Source of the DNA: Platanthera guangdongensis | Lineage: Eukaryota > Streptophyta > Magnoliopsida > Asparagales > Orchidaceae | Assembly (NCBI GenBank): GCA_039583875.1 | Contig: CM077162.1 | Location: forward strand, 109,277,808-109,341,807 | Direction of reading: 5' to 3' | DNA length: 64,000 bases | Shown here: in pieces, positions 32,501-44,866 of the stretch | Numbering within the stretch: position 1 is the stretch's first letter | Layout: each line of letters opens with the position of its first letter | Program-made: the position numbers and the translations under genes | Notes under the pieces: model-generated | What the model was told of the DNA's origin: nothing | The model's database searches: none | Seen by the model: only the letters and a program-made list of their open reading frames with translations

Positions 32501-35038
32501 CTCCCTTATTGGTTCTGCAAGCTTTGTTGCAACGTCCCTCTTCTTCTGTTGGATGGGCTTGCAGCTGGGATCAACATTCAGATGGTGGCAAGCTACATCA
32601 GGATCCACCCCCGGCATGTCTTCTGCTGACCAGGCAAAGACATCCAGGTTCTTTAGCAGGCAGGAAATCAACTCAGCCTTTTGATCTTCAGGTAGCTCTG
32701 AGTTGATGGAGAGTTTCCTCTCCTCCCCTTCAGCAATGGGGACTCCTTGCGTCACCTGGGCAGGTTTCAGGAGAGCACCTTCATCAGCAGCAACTTTCGA
32801 ACTGGAAGAGGCTTCTGCAGCCTCTGCTGGAGCAAGGGAAGCTTCAACCATGTTGACAGTGCGGACGTAGCACTCCCTTGCTCTCCTTGGGTCGCTCCTG
32901 ACCCGGCACATCCTCCCATCAACAAAGAACTTGATGGCGAGGTGATAAGTGGAAATCACTGCTTGGTACTTGTTCAGCAGGGGCCTGCCGAAGATGGCAT
33001 GGTAGCTGCTGGGGGCGTCGACCACTATGAACTGTATCTGCTTCGTTGCCCCTCCAAGCTTCACCGACAAGGTGACGCTGCCCTCCACCTCTTTCCTCTC
33101 TCCTGAGAATCCATAGAGCGGCCCCTCAGTGGAAAGCAGAGGCTTTCCGGTCCTCAGGGCCTCAAAAGTAGACTTGAAGAGGAGGTTGACTGAACTGCCC
33201 GTATCAACAAGAATTCTGTCCACTGTGAAGTCTCCAAGCACAGCCTTGATCACAACAGCATCGTCAAATGGATTGGCTGTTTGAGGAAGATCTTCTGGAC
33301 CAAAGGTGACGACTTCTCTTGGGGGAGCAACGGAAGAAGAGGCCACCTCCGCCTGGGTGACCCTTGAAATTGAAGATTTCCGAGTGGACTCGGTCCCTGC
33401 TCCACCATGGATGAAGAAGAGGCGTCCCAGAACTCCCTCATCATCTGCATCAAAGCATTCCACTGGGACGTTTATCGGCCCTAGACGGTCTTCGTCCTCC
33501 ACATCTACACACTCCTGGTAAGCCTCAGCTACCTCTTTGCCCTTCGAGGTGGATGGCTTCGACGAGGAAGGAGAATCCTTCTTGGTCAGGTCAATCCTGC
33601 CATTGGCAAGCAACTTATCAATCAGCGCACGAAGGGTCTTGCATTCCTCAGTCAGATGACCCTTTTCCTTGTGGAATTGGCAATATTGCGAATTATTTCT
33701 CGGCTTCCACAGCTTCTGAGGCTCTTGCCTCCTTTCTTCTGATCTCCTTTGCAGGATCTGGATGACTTCGTCAAGGTCCAGATCTGCAGGGTCCTCCATG
33801 GGACTTTCTTCATATTGGCACGGGGCAGGCAAGGCTGCCCGCTGGAGGATGGGAAGAGCCTGCAAAGGAACGGCGGGAGTGGTGGCCAACGATAGTCTCT
33901 GCTCGTGAAACTGTTGATGGCCTTGGAATGGTTTTTTGTTGCGGAAATTCCTGCCTCTTTGAGACGGAGGCTGGAAGTCTGGACGAGGTGGCCTGCCACG
34001 AGAGGAAGAAGCGGAGGCATCCCTTCCTTCAGCCTTGGCTGTCAGGGATGAAACATAGGTCGGATTGGCATTTTCCCCTTCTATGAAACGGTTGACCATG
34101 GCGATCAACTCCTGATAAGTCTCGGGAGCCTTGGTCGTTGCCTTAAACTTCAGAGGGCCTTCCCGGAGGCCGTGGATTAAGGCAACTTTGTAATAGTCAG
34201 GGTTCACATTCCTCCCCCCCTGAATTTCTCTTTGAAAGCGATCAACGAATCGTGCCACCGATTCGTTATCCCTCTGCTTGATCTCAAATAGGGCAGCTGG
34301 CCCATTCTTCCTCTTCCTTGAGGTAGCAAACCTCAGCAGTAACTGGCTACGAAGCTCGGCAAAAGAAGAGATGGTGCCCGAAGGCAGCTCATAGAACCAT
34401 TCTCTCGCTTGCCCTTCGAGAGTGGTAACCAGCAACTTACACTTAATCGCATCTGAGAGGCATCTCAAAGCAACTGCCCCCTCAAATGCCTGGAGGTGAG
34501 AAACGGGATCTGTCGCTCCCGTATAGAACGGGATGCGCGGCTCCCTGAAGTTGCTCGGGGCCGATTCCCATCGAATTCGGTCCACAAAGGGAGACGGGGT
34601 GTCAAACTCTGCAGGATAGAAAGGGCGGACTGGAGCCGAGGAGTCCGCGGGCTCGGCGGACTGGCGGTCAGCAAAGCGAAGTTGGCGGGCAGGAGTGCCC
34701 CTAGCAGCTTCTCTGAAGAACTCTCTGAAAGCAAACTCTTCCTCTTGAGGGCGCAGAGGGGCTGCGGTCTGAGCAGGGTTTCGAGGAGTTTCTGGCGACT
34801 GCCGAAGCGGAGTTCGGCGAGCTGGGGTCTGGTAGACTGGCGAGTTCGCTGGGTCCGCTGCGGCCTGAGGAGCAAGCCGCTGGGCCAAAGCAAGCAGATC
34901 TTGGCTGATTGTGTCAAGACGCTGGTCGGTCTGCCGGCGAGACTGCTCGGCCTCAAGGCGAGCTTGCTCAATCGCGTCCCAAAGGGAGTCTTCTGAAGAG
35001 CTAGAGCGATCTGAAGAGCGGGCTCTGCAGTCTGACAT
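29556..35038 (-). pseudogene. gag-pol: E2 gag-pol (Tat lineage), nearly intact
   Basis: A single 1560-codon frame (35038 to 30356) covers Gag (capsid domain about residues 150-300), zinc knuckle (CQFHKEKGHLTEEC), retropepsin (LVDTGSS), RT (FTKLNKACP, MPFGLKNAGATYQ, YVDDLLIKS), a first RNase H lacking its usual aspartate (LGVGPEAVSSVLL), a second RNase H with D-E-D (YVDGASG, NQAEYESL, RTDSL) and the start of integrase. A 1-nt loss near 30490 shifts the frame inside the HHCC finger; the rest of integrase reads in another frame to 29556. The second catalytic aspartate is also changed: THNGPQF instead of TDNGPQF. E2 could therefore not integrate with its own enzyme. Confidence 0.92.
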
Positions 35039-35091
35039 CTTTCGTCCGCAGATTTCAAAACACTACTCGGATCTGAAGGTCGCGTGTTAAC

Positions 35092-35841
35092 TGTTGATGC
35101 ACGAAAACACAAGGGGGGTCGAGCACAACCAGCTAACTTGTTCGATCACAGGGGGAATAGGGAGACTGCGAGTAGCGATCTACTAAGCGGATGAGAGCTG
35201 GAAGAAGAGCAGGGCCGTGAACCACGACAACAACAGACTTCGCCCGTCGCGGCCTGAATGCCTCTCTTGCGACGGGCTTTCCCTTGATTGAAGAAGGATC
35301 TAGTTACAAGTAAAAGGAAAAGACTGAGGGAAGTAGAGCAAGGGGGAGTCCGCAAGGCACAGGATTCGAGTCTGCAGCCTGTAACAAGTAGGCTCCTGGG
35401 TCCGAGTCAGCGTGCCTTGAGTGCACCACCTCCCCCTATTTATAGGATAGGGGGCCTGCCCAAACGGGCAGGGCTAAAATAACCGGCTGCCCGGGGTACA
35501 GGAGAACCGGGCAGCGGTGACGAGAAGCAAAAAGAAAGAACACGCCAGTCCGCACAGAAGTGGCGGACTGGGCTCGCGAGCTGGAGCTTCCACTGCTGCT
35601 GGGCGCGCCTGCAGAAGGGCGGCGGCCTGGGCGGACGAGATACTGCGTCCGCCGCTGGAGAACCTGTTGCCCAAAGCGCCGGCGGACTGAGCGAACTGGT
35701 CCTTGCGTCCGCTGCTGGAGTATCACCCTTGGCGCCCGACTGGTGACAGTGCCGGACTGGGCGGACGGACAAATCCTGTCCGCGCCTGCTGAATGGGGGG
35801 CTTTGGAATCTTGTAGTATGTTGCGGACTGAGGGGTTAACA
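35092..35841 (-). repeat. E2 5' LTR
   Basis: 750 bp, TGTT...AACA, followed by the second TACAC. Confidence 0.93.
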
Positions 35842-36864
35842 TACACAACACCTATCGCCCACAATATTTCCTCGTCACAAAACGCAGCACAAACAACAAA
35901 GAAGGAATGGTCGACTCGAAAACAACGATCGGAAAATTGAGTCGGATTATTCCCCAAGAAAACACAAAGGTTGCCACTCCTTTTTGAGAGCAAGACCAAG
36001 GCTATAGGCCAAGATCCGCTCAAGCAAATAGGATCCACCCGATCCGGAAATAAAAAGCCTTGCAACGGTGATTTCGATTCAAAACTTGCAGCGATTAAAT
36101 TAAAGGTCCGGAGAAAACGATGAGCGAAATCCACCACAACTAAAGAGAAGCAATCACACAAGGGAGGGGAAAGAGATTACGCAACCGGAAAACTTTCACA
36201 CGAGATAACTGTGGGAGAATCACTCTCTCCACGGTTCCACCGGCGTTGCACTGAATGGTTTGCAACCTTCTTCCAAGGAGTCGCACCGAAGGAAGCCACG
36301 CCGGAGTCGCACCGAACGGGGATGGAGGAGGCAAGGCTTGGCTTCACACCAAAGGGGAGGGGGCGGCTATGGACTTCTCCATGGTGACCGAAATTTCCAC
36401 AAGGGGGGGGGGGGGGGGGGGTTTAGGTTTCTTTTCCAATTGCTTTAACTCTTCATGATAGCCTCCTTTAAATAGGAGTTACAAATAAGCCTTAGCCCTT
36501 CATGATGGAGATTTAATCTCATCCATCAGAATGACTAATAGGAGTTACAAATAAGCCTTAACCCTTCATGATGGAGATTTAATCTCATCCATCTGAATGG
36601 CTAATTGCACACCAAAACTAAAATAGTTCAAATTGAAAATACAACAACACATGCAATGAATATAAAATAGAGTGCACGAAAAGGAAATAAATAAAACTAA
36701 GGCGTTGCCGTGGCGGTAGCACAGCGCGGGCGGAGGTTGAGCGTAGCCGTCCGTTAGCGTCATCGTGCCGCCTCACGTCCTTGAGTCGTATGGCCTTAGC
36801 AACCGGATCATCAACATCATCATCAGCATCGTCATCAACTGGTGGAGGAGGGGCCGCGCCATCA
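35842..36864 (-). repeat. E3 3' LTR, second piece
   Basis: Resumes the LTR interrupted at 25277 and ends GCGCCATCA. It includes a run of 19 G at 36403-36421 and a near-duplicate block of about 70 bp (CTAATAGGAGTTACAAATAAGCC...). The first roughly 170 bp in minus orientation encode the C-terminus of pol. Confidence 0.92.
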
Positions 36865-39800
36865 ATCCTCCCCCGCTCAAATGCACGCATCTCCGTTGCG
36901 TGGTCCAAGCGATAGCAGTGAAGGAGAGCGGCATCCAAACTCTGCAGCTCCGTCTCGAGTACCCAAGAGTCATCCGAAGGTGGCCGATCACGCCAACGGA
37001 TGAGAAAGCGGTGGGTGTCGCCATCAGCAGTGGTATCAGGCTCAGCATCAAGTATCATCTCTGGAGTGGAAAACGTCCGTGGAAACCTGGGGAACATATT
37101 AGCAGTAGGCAGGAAAGAAGGCAACTTACCATCCGATGATATACCTGTGGGGACCGAAAGAGAGAGGTCATCCGTACTACCACTCCCCAACCCATGAGAA
37201 TTTTTAGTGGGAGAAGAAGACGATAAAGAAATCAACTCTTGTGGTGGTGACACAAACATCGTTAAATCCGAAACATTAAAAATGGGGGAGATACCCCAAT
37301 CAGCAGGCAAGTCCAAAACGAAAGTGTTGTCACCTAGCTTTTTAATAATCCGAAAAGGGCCGGCGCGCTTTGGTGCTAACTTTTTAACGGTGCCAGTTGG
37401 CAAGCGTTCGGGAACCAAACGGACTAAAACTAGATCACCAATTTTGAAGTCTGATACTCACCTATGTAAATTAGCGTGCGCTTGATAAGAGTCGTATTGT
37501 GTAGTCAAGGTGTCCCGTATACGTGCGTGTAAATCATGGATGTGCTGGGCGAAGGATTGTGCAAACTGACTTGCCTTGTACGTTGGGGGCAACGACACCA
37601 AGTCAAGCGGCACAGGAGCCTTATACCCGTGGACAATCTCATTTGGAGACAGACCCGTAGACCGATTCTTGGAATTATTGTAGGCTAATTGAGCATGGGG
37701 AAGGAGAAGATCCCAAGTGCTCTTGTGATCACACACGAGGCATCGTAACAAATTTCCTAAGCTCCGATTAACCACTTCCGTCTGCCCATCAGTTTGGGGA
37801 TGATAGGCAGAGGAAAACAATAATTTTGTTCCCATTAATATCCAAAGAGTCTTCCAAAAATAACTAGTGAATTTTACGTCCCTATCCGACACTATGGTCT
37901 TGGGCACTCCACGGTGACTAACGACTTCTTTAAAATAAAGCTTTGCGACGTGAGACGCATCATTTGTCCTACTGCACGGGATGAAATAAGCCATCTTTGG
38001 AAACCTATCCACAACTACAAAAATTGAGTCGTGATGGCGTAGGGTAACAGGGAGGCCTAATACAAAATCCATACTAACGTCGACCCAAGGAATGGAAGGA
38101 ATAGGCAAGGGTGTATATAATCCTACGTTGGTTTTACTACCCTTAGATACCTGGCATGTGCGGCAGCTACTCACTACCTGTCCCACCATAACCTTCAGTT
38201 TTGGCCAATAGAATTTGTCTTCGACTAACGTAATGATCTTATCTCTACCGAAGTGGCCACTCAACCCTCCGCTATGCAACTCCCATATAATATGTAGTCG
38301 TAACGATGACTGCGGAATACATAGCTTTTCGTTCCTAAACAGGTAACCATCCTTGATGACGTATGCAGATATCGTCGTGGGGGAGCTATCCTGGGCAGAT
38401 AAATAGAAGTCCTGGAAGTCAGGACACGTGGCGTACTCATCCTTAATCCGCTCAAAGCCTATAACATTTACTTCCATAGAGGTGAGTAAAAGCGTAAGAC
38501 GACTAAGGGCGTCCGCAACTCGGTTATCGGCTCCCTTAAGGTGCTTGAGATTAAACGTGTAGCCTTGTAAGAAAGATACCCACTTAGCGTGTCGTGGGCT
38601 GATCTTATGCTGGCCGTTGATGAAACATAGAGCCTCATGATCGGAGAGGATCACAAACTCCTTGGAGAGGAGATAGTGCCTCCAATGGTGTAGACATCGG
38701 ACTACAGCATAAAATTCCCTATCGTAATTGGAATAGTTCAGTTTAGGGCCGGACAACTTCTCGCTAAAATAACTAACGGGATGGCCCTCCTGGCTCAAGA
38801 CACCTCCAATCCCGACCCCAGACGCATCGCATGTGAGCTCAAAGACTTTAGCAAAGTCAGGTAGACGTAAGATAGGTGTCTCCGTCATAAGCTCTTTGAT
38901 TCGTTCAAAAGCATGGGTGGCGGACTTCGTCCACGTAAACTCTCCCTTCTTCATACAGTCCGTGATAGGCGCCATAATACTACTGAAGTCTCGTATGAAA
39001 CGACGATAAAACGTGGCTAACCCATGGAAACTACGCACCTCACGTAGGGTGGTTGGCACGGGCCAGTCCTTAATGACCTGAACCTTTCCCGGATCAACGC
39101 GAATACCCTCAGAGCCGACTATATAGCCTAGGAACTCTACCTACGAGACATAGAAAGTGCATTTCTTAAGGTTAAGAAATAACGTCTCCTTCCGCAGGCT
39201 GGAAAGGATCACTGTCATGTGGGAGATGTGCTCGGTAGTAGATGTGCTATAAATCATAATATCGTCAAAGTAGACGACAACGAACTTTCCCATAAATGGC
39301 TGAAAGATGTGTGTCATCATCCGGGAGAAGGTACTAGGGGCATTGGACAACCCAAAGGGCATCACAAGCCATTCGTACAGACCATCCTTCGTCTTAAATG
39401 CTGTCTTCCACTCATCGCCCTCTCGTATCCTAATCTGGTGATAGCCACTCCGAAAATCTAATTTGGAGAATACGGTGGCTCCAGACAAGACATCCTATAA
39501 ATCATCTAGGTGGGGAATGTGGAACCTATACTTGATGGTGATTTTATTGATAGCCCGGCTATCAACGCACATCCTCCATGTACCATCCTTCTTGGGGGCA
39601 AGTAGGGCTGGTACAGCACATGGACTCATACTAGTCCTAATAAAACCTTTCGCTAGCAAGCCCTCGATGTGAGACTGCAAATCTAGGTGAGCCGCGGGGT
39701 GGAGTCGATAATGGGGCTGGTTTGGCAAGGAAGACCCCGGGATGAGATCTATCGCATGCTGGATATTCCTAAGCGGGGGTAACGTGGGCGGCAACTCATC

Positions 39801-40449
39801 CGGGTACATGTCCCTATACTCCTCCAACAGTACCCATAACTCACTAGGTAGCTCATCCAAAATGCTAGAATCGGGCTTCGCACTTAAGAGGACTAGCGCA
39901 TACATAATTCCATCAAAGAACGGATCTCTCTCAAACTCTTTCCTACCAACGAGATTCAACGTTTTCCGTTCTACCGGGATAGTGGTGTCCTTAGCCAAGA
40001 CTACGGGCTCCTTTGGGATGGTCGGCTTCAAAGTGATGGTTTTGCCATTGAATTTGAACTCATAAGTGTTGGCTCTACCAAAATGTGTAACATCACGGTC
40101 GTATAGCCAAGGGCGGCCTAACAACACATGGCAAGCGTCCATCGGGAGGACATCACACCACACCTCATCAATGTAGGATTTGAATGAGAGTGGGACCAGA
40201 CATCGCTTGGTAACAGGTACAGAGAGCTTGTTGATCCAAGCGACCTGGTATGGGGTCGGGTGTGGTTCCTGTGACCAAGGACATACGTGCTACGACATTC
40301 TCAGATATGACGTTCACGCAGCTACCACTATCAATAATCAGCTTGCAAAGCTTCTCGTCACTCTTAAAAATCAGAGAAAATATGCTCGTCCTCTTCCAAT
40401 CATCTAATGGACGAGGAGTGGTCAAAATACAACGCATCACCATAAGGGG
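36618..40449 (-). pseudogene. pol: E3 pol (protease, RT, RNase H, integrase, chromodomain-like tail)
   Basis: Protease active site is LIIDSGS near 40340. A frameshift follows, then RT with [24 protein letters not shown] and [12 protein letters not shown] (39240-39300), RNase H (TCDASGVGIGGVLSQ, LSDHEAL), and integrase with an HHCC finger (CRTCQ) and D, D, E (SMDFVLGLP, VSDRDVKF, DGQTEVVNR). A C-terminal chromodomain-like segment (HRFLIRWRDRPPSDDSWV) follows near 36950-37030. In-frame stops lie at 39495-39497, 39141-39143 and 37458-37460. The frame then enters the 3' LTR at 36864; in the intact right LTR it would end at 42821 (about 55 LTR-encoded codons), while in this LTR a 2-nt difference changes the tail. 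Non-functional. Confidence 0.85.
36865..36878 (-). promoter_or_regulatory. polypurine tract of E3
   Basis: The complement reads GAGCGGGGGAGGAT directly before the LTR start TGATGG. It lies within the pol coding frame. Confidence 0.75.
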
Positions 40450-41564
40450 GTGATCGTCCTCTAAGTCACTAGGGACTCCTTCGGGGTCACTCTCCTCTGC
40501 GGCCTCGTATACGTAATCGTCAGGGTCGGTGGTTGGCTCTAATAAGGCTAGTGTTTTTGTCTTTGTTGGGCATTCGTAGGCATAGTGGCCTTGAATGCTG
40601 CAAGAGTAACAAGTGGTGTTAGCCTTGCTCACCTTCCCGATAGGGACACGCTCACTCGAAGGGTTCTTGGAGTTCCTAGCGGTGATCACGATTGACTTCG
40701 ACTCGGTAGATTTAAACTTTCCCTTATCAGGATATGTGGAAGAAGATGCCCCAGTGGTGGACTTGTTCTTCGCATGGGCGTAACGGGAGTGAGCCTTAGA
40801 GGCTAGGTGTTTTTCAATGTCCAAGGCGGCATTGAAAGTCGTGTTCAAGTCCGTATGCCCATATCGCAAGAGCTTCCTTTGGATATCGGGGTTAAGGCCC
40901 TTTCGAAATCTAGATAAAGTGACTTCGGGAATCTCCCTAAGGTCACATCGCACCATTCGGTCCTTAAGTTCACCCATATATTCAGCTACCGAGCTTGAGC
41001 CCTGCCGCAGAGTGGCAAGCTCATCGAACATCTGTGTCCGATGGTACGCAAGAACGTACTGATCGGTCAACAGGTTCTTCATTACTGGCCAACCTATAAG
41101 GGGGGCTCCGTGTCCGGTTCCTAATCTTCGCTCCTCATTCAGCCAGAACGTCTTTGCACGACCTCTGATACCAAATTGGTGTAGGGTTATCCGGGCAACT
41201 TGGACCTTTTGGGGATCCGTCAGGTTGTGCCACTCGAAGTAACACTCCATATCCACAGTCCAGTTAAGGAAGATTTGGGGGTCTCCCATGCCATCATACG
41301 TGGGGGCATTTATCTTAATGGCCCTAGTAATGTCAAAGTCTCGCTCGGGGCGGTGTCCCCTAGGGGCACCCGTGGGGAGTCCCCATCAGAATCCGAATCA
41401 GAGTTATGTTGGTGCCGGTTGGGCCGGTCAACATTAACGGGTGGCGGGGGTGGCCTAGCTTGGTTTTGTAGGATCTGGGCTAAGACGTTCCTAAGCTCAG
41501 CCATTTCGGCACGAAGACCCTCTATAGCCGCGGTGTTGGGATCACCATGCTCGTTCGCAGCCAT
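40450..41564 (-). pseudogene. gag: E3 gag (chromovirus)
   Basis: ATG at 41564 (MAANEHGDP), about 300 bp downstream of the primer site. A coiled N-terminal helix (LRAEMAELRNVL) and a proline run are followed by a frameshift near 41300. The capsid domain then reads YDGMGDPQIFLNW, CYFEWHNL, VARITLHQFGIRGRAKTFW and RFRKGLNPDIQ. A CCHC knuckle (CYSCSIQGHYAYEC) lies near 40570-40610. Frame damage makes it a pseudogene. Confidence 0.83.
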
Positions 41565-41868
41565 ACTAAACGTAGACGGGGTTGCGTACTCCGTTCCTAG
41601 CCTAGTGCGCATTCAGGTTTGGGAGGCCCCGGGCAAGATGAATTTTCCTAGGGCTGTAGCTATATTGAAAATAAGATATTTTTATATATTCCCAAAGTGA
41701 ATAACACGTAGATCGTTAAAAATTTTTTGTTTTGAAATTTTGCTGAAAAATAAAGATTTCAGCCCGCTATTGGCAGACCACAGAAAATAATTTTTTTGAT
41801 TTTTTTTAGATCCGATCGACCAACAAGGAATGCAGAGAGGATGTTTGCAACGTGGGAGTTGAAACAAC

Positions 41869-41886
41869 CTCCCTCTGATACCAAAT
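41869..41886 (-). promoter_or_regulatory. primer-binding site of E3 (initiator Met-tRNA type)
   Basis: The complement reads TTTGGTATCAGAGGGAGG next to the LTR end CATCA. TGGTATCAGAG is complementary to the 3' end of plant initiator Met-tRNA. Confidence 0.9.
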
Positions 41887-42989
41887 TGATGTAGGGTTAT
41901 CCGGAAACGGAGATCTCCGCGAAACTAACGCTCTTCCTACGCACAACACGTCGTAGATCTACCGCACCTACACAACACCTATCGCCCACAATATTTCCTC
42001 GTCACAAAACGCAGCACAAACAACAAAGGAGGAATGGTCGACTCGAAAACAACGATCGGAAATTTGAGTCGGATTATTCCCCAAGAAAACACAAAGGTTG
42101 CCACTCCTTTTTGAGAGCAAGACCAAGGCTATAGGCCAAGATCCGCTCAAGCAAATAGGATCCACCCGATCCGGAAATAAAAAGCCTTGCAACGGCGATT
42201 TCGATTCAAAACTTGCAGCGATTAAATTAAAGGTCCGGAGAAAACGATGAGCGAAATCCACCACAACTAAAGAGAAGAAATCACACAAGGGAGGGGAAAG
42301 AGATTACCCAACCGGAAAACTTTCACACGAGATAACTGTGGGAGAATCACTCTCTCCACGGATCCACCGGCGTCGCACTGAATGGTTTGCAACCTTCTTC
42401 CAAGGAGTCGCACCGAAGGAAGCCACGCCGGAGTCGCACCGAACGGGGATGGAGGAGGCAAGGCTTGGCTTCACACCAAAGGGGAGGGGGCGGCTATAGA
42501 CTTCTCCATGGTGGCCGAAATTTCCACAAGGGGGGGGGGGGGGGGGGTTTAGGTTTCTTTTCCAATTGCTTTAACTCTTCATGATAGCCTCCTTTAAATA
42601 GGAGTTACAAATAAGCCTTAGCCCTTCATGATGGAGATTTAATCTCATCCATCTGAATGGCTAATAGGAGTTACAAATAAGCCTTAGCCCTTCATGATGG
42701 AGATTTAATCTCATCCATCTGAATGGCTAATTGCACACCAAAACTAAAATAGTTCAAATTGAAAATACAACAACATGCAATGAATATAAAATAGAGTGCA
42801 CGAAAAGGAAATAAATAAAACTAAGGCGTTGCCGTGGCGGTAGCACAGCGCGGGCGGAGGTTATAGCGTAGCCGTCCGTTAGCGTCATCGTGCCGCCTCA
42901 CGTCCTTGAGTCGTATGGCCTTAGCAACCGGATCATCAACATCATCATCAGCATCGTCTTCAACTGGTGGAGGAGGGGCCGCGCCATCA
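41887..42989 (-). repeat. E3 5' LTR
   Basis: 1103 bp, TGATG...CATCA, with 18 G at 42530-42547. It shows the empty target of E2. On the minus strand its first 170 bp remain an open coding tail ending NLRPRC...TP and a stop at 42821. Confidence 0.93.
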
Positions 42990-43948
42990 CTAGCCCTTAT
43001 AAATCCATTTTCCAAGAGAAAGCATGCTAGAGTCTCATACCATGCTCTAGGAGCTTTCTTGAGACCATATAATGCTTTGTTCAATCTAAAAACATAATCA
43101 GGATAAGTTGGAGAGATAAAACCTGGAGGTTGTCTGACATATACTTCCTCTTTGATGTCTCCATTTAGAAATGCACTTTTGACATCCATCTGATAGACTT
43201 TGAAGCCTTTATGTGCTGCATAAGCTAAGAATATTCTGATGGCTTCCAATCTTGCAACTGGTGCAAAGGTCTGGTCGTAGTCTATCCCTTCTTCTTGAGA
43301 ATATCCCTGAGCAACTAGCCTTGCCTTGTTTCTTACAATTACTCCTTGATCATCCAGTTTGTTTCTGAATACCCACTTTGTTCGAACAATGGAGTGATCC
43401 TTAGGCTTTGGCACTAGTTCCCATACTTTGTTCCTCTCAAATTGATGCAACTCCTCTTGCATTGCAATAATCCAGTGTGGATCTTGCTATGCATCTTGAA
43501 TGAACTGAGGTTCAATTTGAGATAGGAAGCAGGTGTGCAACAGGTTTTGGTTGACCTGATTTCTGGTTTGCACACCAGCTGAGATGTCTCCAATTATTTG
43601 GGAAATTGGATGGTCTCTTGATGTTACTAAATCAACAGGGGGTGTTGATTGTTCACCAACCTGTGTTGTTGTTTCCTCTTGTGGTACAACAACTGGCTCT
43701 TCAAGTTGTTCTTCAATATGTTGAGCATTTTCTTCATCTTCACTGCATTCATCCCCTTGAGTAACCTGTAACTTGTTCAAGTCTTCAACTAGAGAATGTT
43801 CCTGCAAAGGTTCTATGGTAGAAGAGATCTTCTCCTTGAAAGACATGTTAGATTCATCAAATAATATATGAACAGATTCCTCAATTTTTAAAGATGATTT
43901 ATTATAAACCCTATAAGCCTTGCTGATCATGGAGTATCCCAGAAACAC
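42990..43948 (-). pseudogene. pol: E4 integrase-RT linker and RT N-terminal half
   Basis: 43948-43487 encodes the typical copia segment MFLGYSMISKAYRVYN followed by the acidic, variable linker; a stop then interrupts. 43462-42990 encodes [66 protein letters not shown], ending GFIRA where E3 is inserted. The rest of RT is at 24816-25190. Confidence 0.87.
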
Positions 43949-44032
43949 TCCTTCATCAGCTTTAGCTTGAAATTTTGCTAAATATTTCTTGTCATTATTA
44001 TGTATGTAGCAAATACAACCAAAGACTCTAAA

Positions 44033-44866
44033 TTAATCAACTTTAGGTTTCTTCCCTTTGAGTAATTCATAGGGAGTCTTTCCCTTTAGTTTATGTATCA
44101 AACTTCTATTCAGCACATAGTTGGAGGTGTTCACTGCCTCTGCCCAAAAGGATAGAGGAAGGTGAGCATCTGACAACAATGTAGTGGCAGATTCAATAAG
44201 GGTTCTATTTTTCCTTTCAGCTACCCCATTTTGTTGAGGAGTTCTAGGAGCTGAGAAAGTATGCCTGATCCCTTCACTCTGACAGAACTCTTGCATAAGA
44301 AGAGAATCAAACTCTGTCCCATGATCACTTCTGATCAGGGCAATGTGAGTATTGAACTCAATCTGTATACATTTGAGAAACTCTGTCAGACACTTAAAGT
44401 TATCAGACTTCTTCCTTAGAAAGAACACCCAAGTGAATCTAGAGAAGTCATCTACAACTACTAAAGTGTAGGATTTCCCTCCTAGGCTTTGTACTGTGAT
44501 GGGTCCAAAAAGATCCATGTGTAACAGATACAATATCCTAGGTGAATCACTCTTATTAAGTGACTTAAAGCTGTTTTTAGTTTGCTTGCCTAATTGACAA
44601 GCCCTGCAGAGTCCTTCCTTCTTGTAGGGGCCAGAAGGTAGTCCTCTAACAAGGTTGTCCTTGGATAGCCTAGCAATAGTTCTAAGGTTTAGGTGTGCTA
44701 GTCTCTTATGCCATAAAATATTTGCTCTACAGACAGAATTAAACAAGCAAATATCTACATCAGTTGAAAGAAAATCTACTAGATAGATGTTACCTTTCCT
44801 TTTACCTGTCAACACAGTTGTGTTGTTCTCTGACTTGATTTTGCATAAGGCTTTGCTGAAGGTCAC
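44033..44866 (-). pseudogene. pol: E4 integrase
   Basis: One frame of 277 codons. It contains the pre-integrase HHCC finger (LWHKRLAHLN, CRACQ), then the core with all three catalytic positions: HMDLFGPI (D), IRSDHGTEF (D) and PQQNGVAERKNRT (E). It ends PYELLKGKKPKVD before a stop. The domain is complete and reads without interruption, but it is part of a broken polyprotein. Confidence 0.88.

Larger units (their letters stand above)
25278..35841 (-). mobile_element. E2: Tat-lineage Ty3/gypsy element with deleted antisense genes
   Basis: 10.6 kb, same family as E1, with LTRs of 751 and 750 bp and TACAC duplications. It lacks about 3.4 kb of the antisense gene region (the equivalent of E1 8229 to about 11670) but has eight 134-bp repeats instead of two. 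Gag-pol is the best preserved of the three: one frameshift in integrase and one catalytic substitution. The LTRs differ at about a dozen sites by eye (under 2%). Confidence 0.94.
25191..42989 (-). mobile_element. E3: CRM-like chromovirus (Ty3/gypsy), carrying E2 in one LTR
   Basis: LTRs with TGATG...CATCA ends lie at 25191-25277 plus 35842-36864 (split by E2) and at 41887-42989. Without E2 the element is about 7.2 kb. A Met-tRNA primer site abuts the right LTR and a purine tract (complement of 36865-36878) abuts the left one. RT and integrase wording ([45 protein letters not shown]) and the TGATG/CATCA termini fit the CRM clade, and pol runs on into the 3' LTR as described for CRM group A. 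Galadriel is the alternative. The LTRs differ by under 2% by eye. Pol carries three in-frame stops and gag-pro two frameshifts. Confidence 0.82.

Noticed and set aside
41869..41886. TGGTATCAGAG as part of a tRNA gene
   Set aside because: It is the primer-binding site next to an LTR end. No cloverleaf sequence surrounds it, and the same holds at 47301-47319.
42821..43462. 213-codon ORF joining copia RT to a [15 protein letters not shown] tail
   Set aside because: It is E4 RT read through the CTAGC target site into the E3 LTR. The tail is the LTR-encoded end of E3 pol, so this is an accidental fusion.
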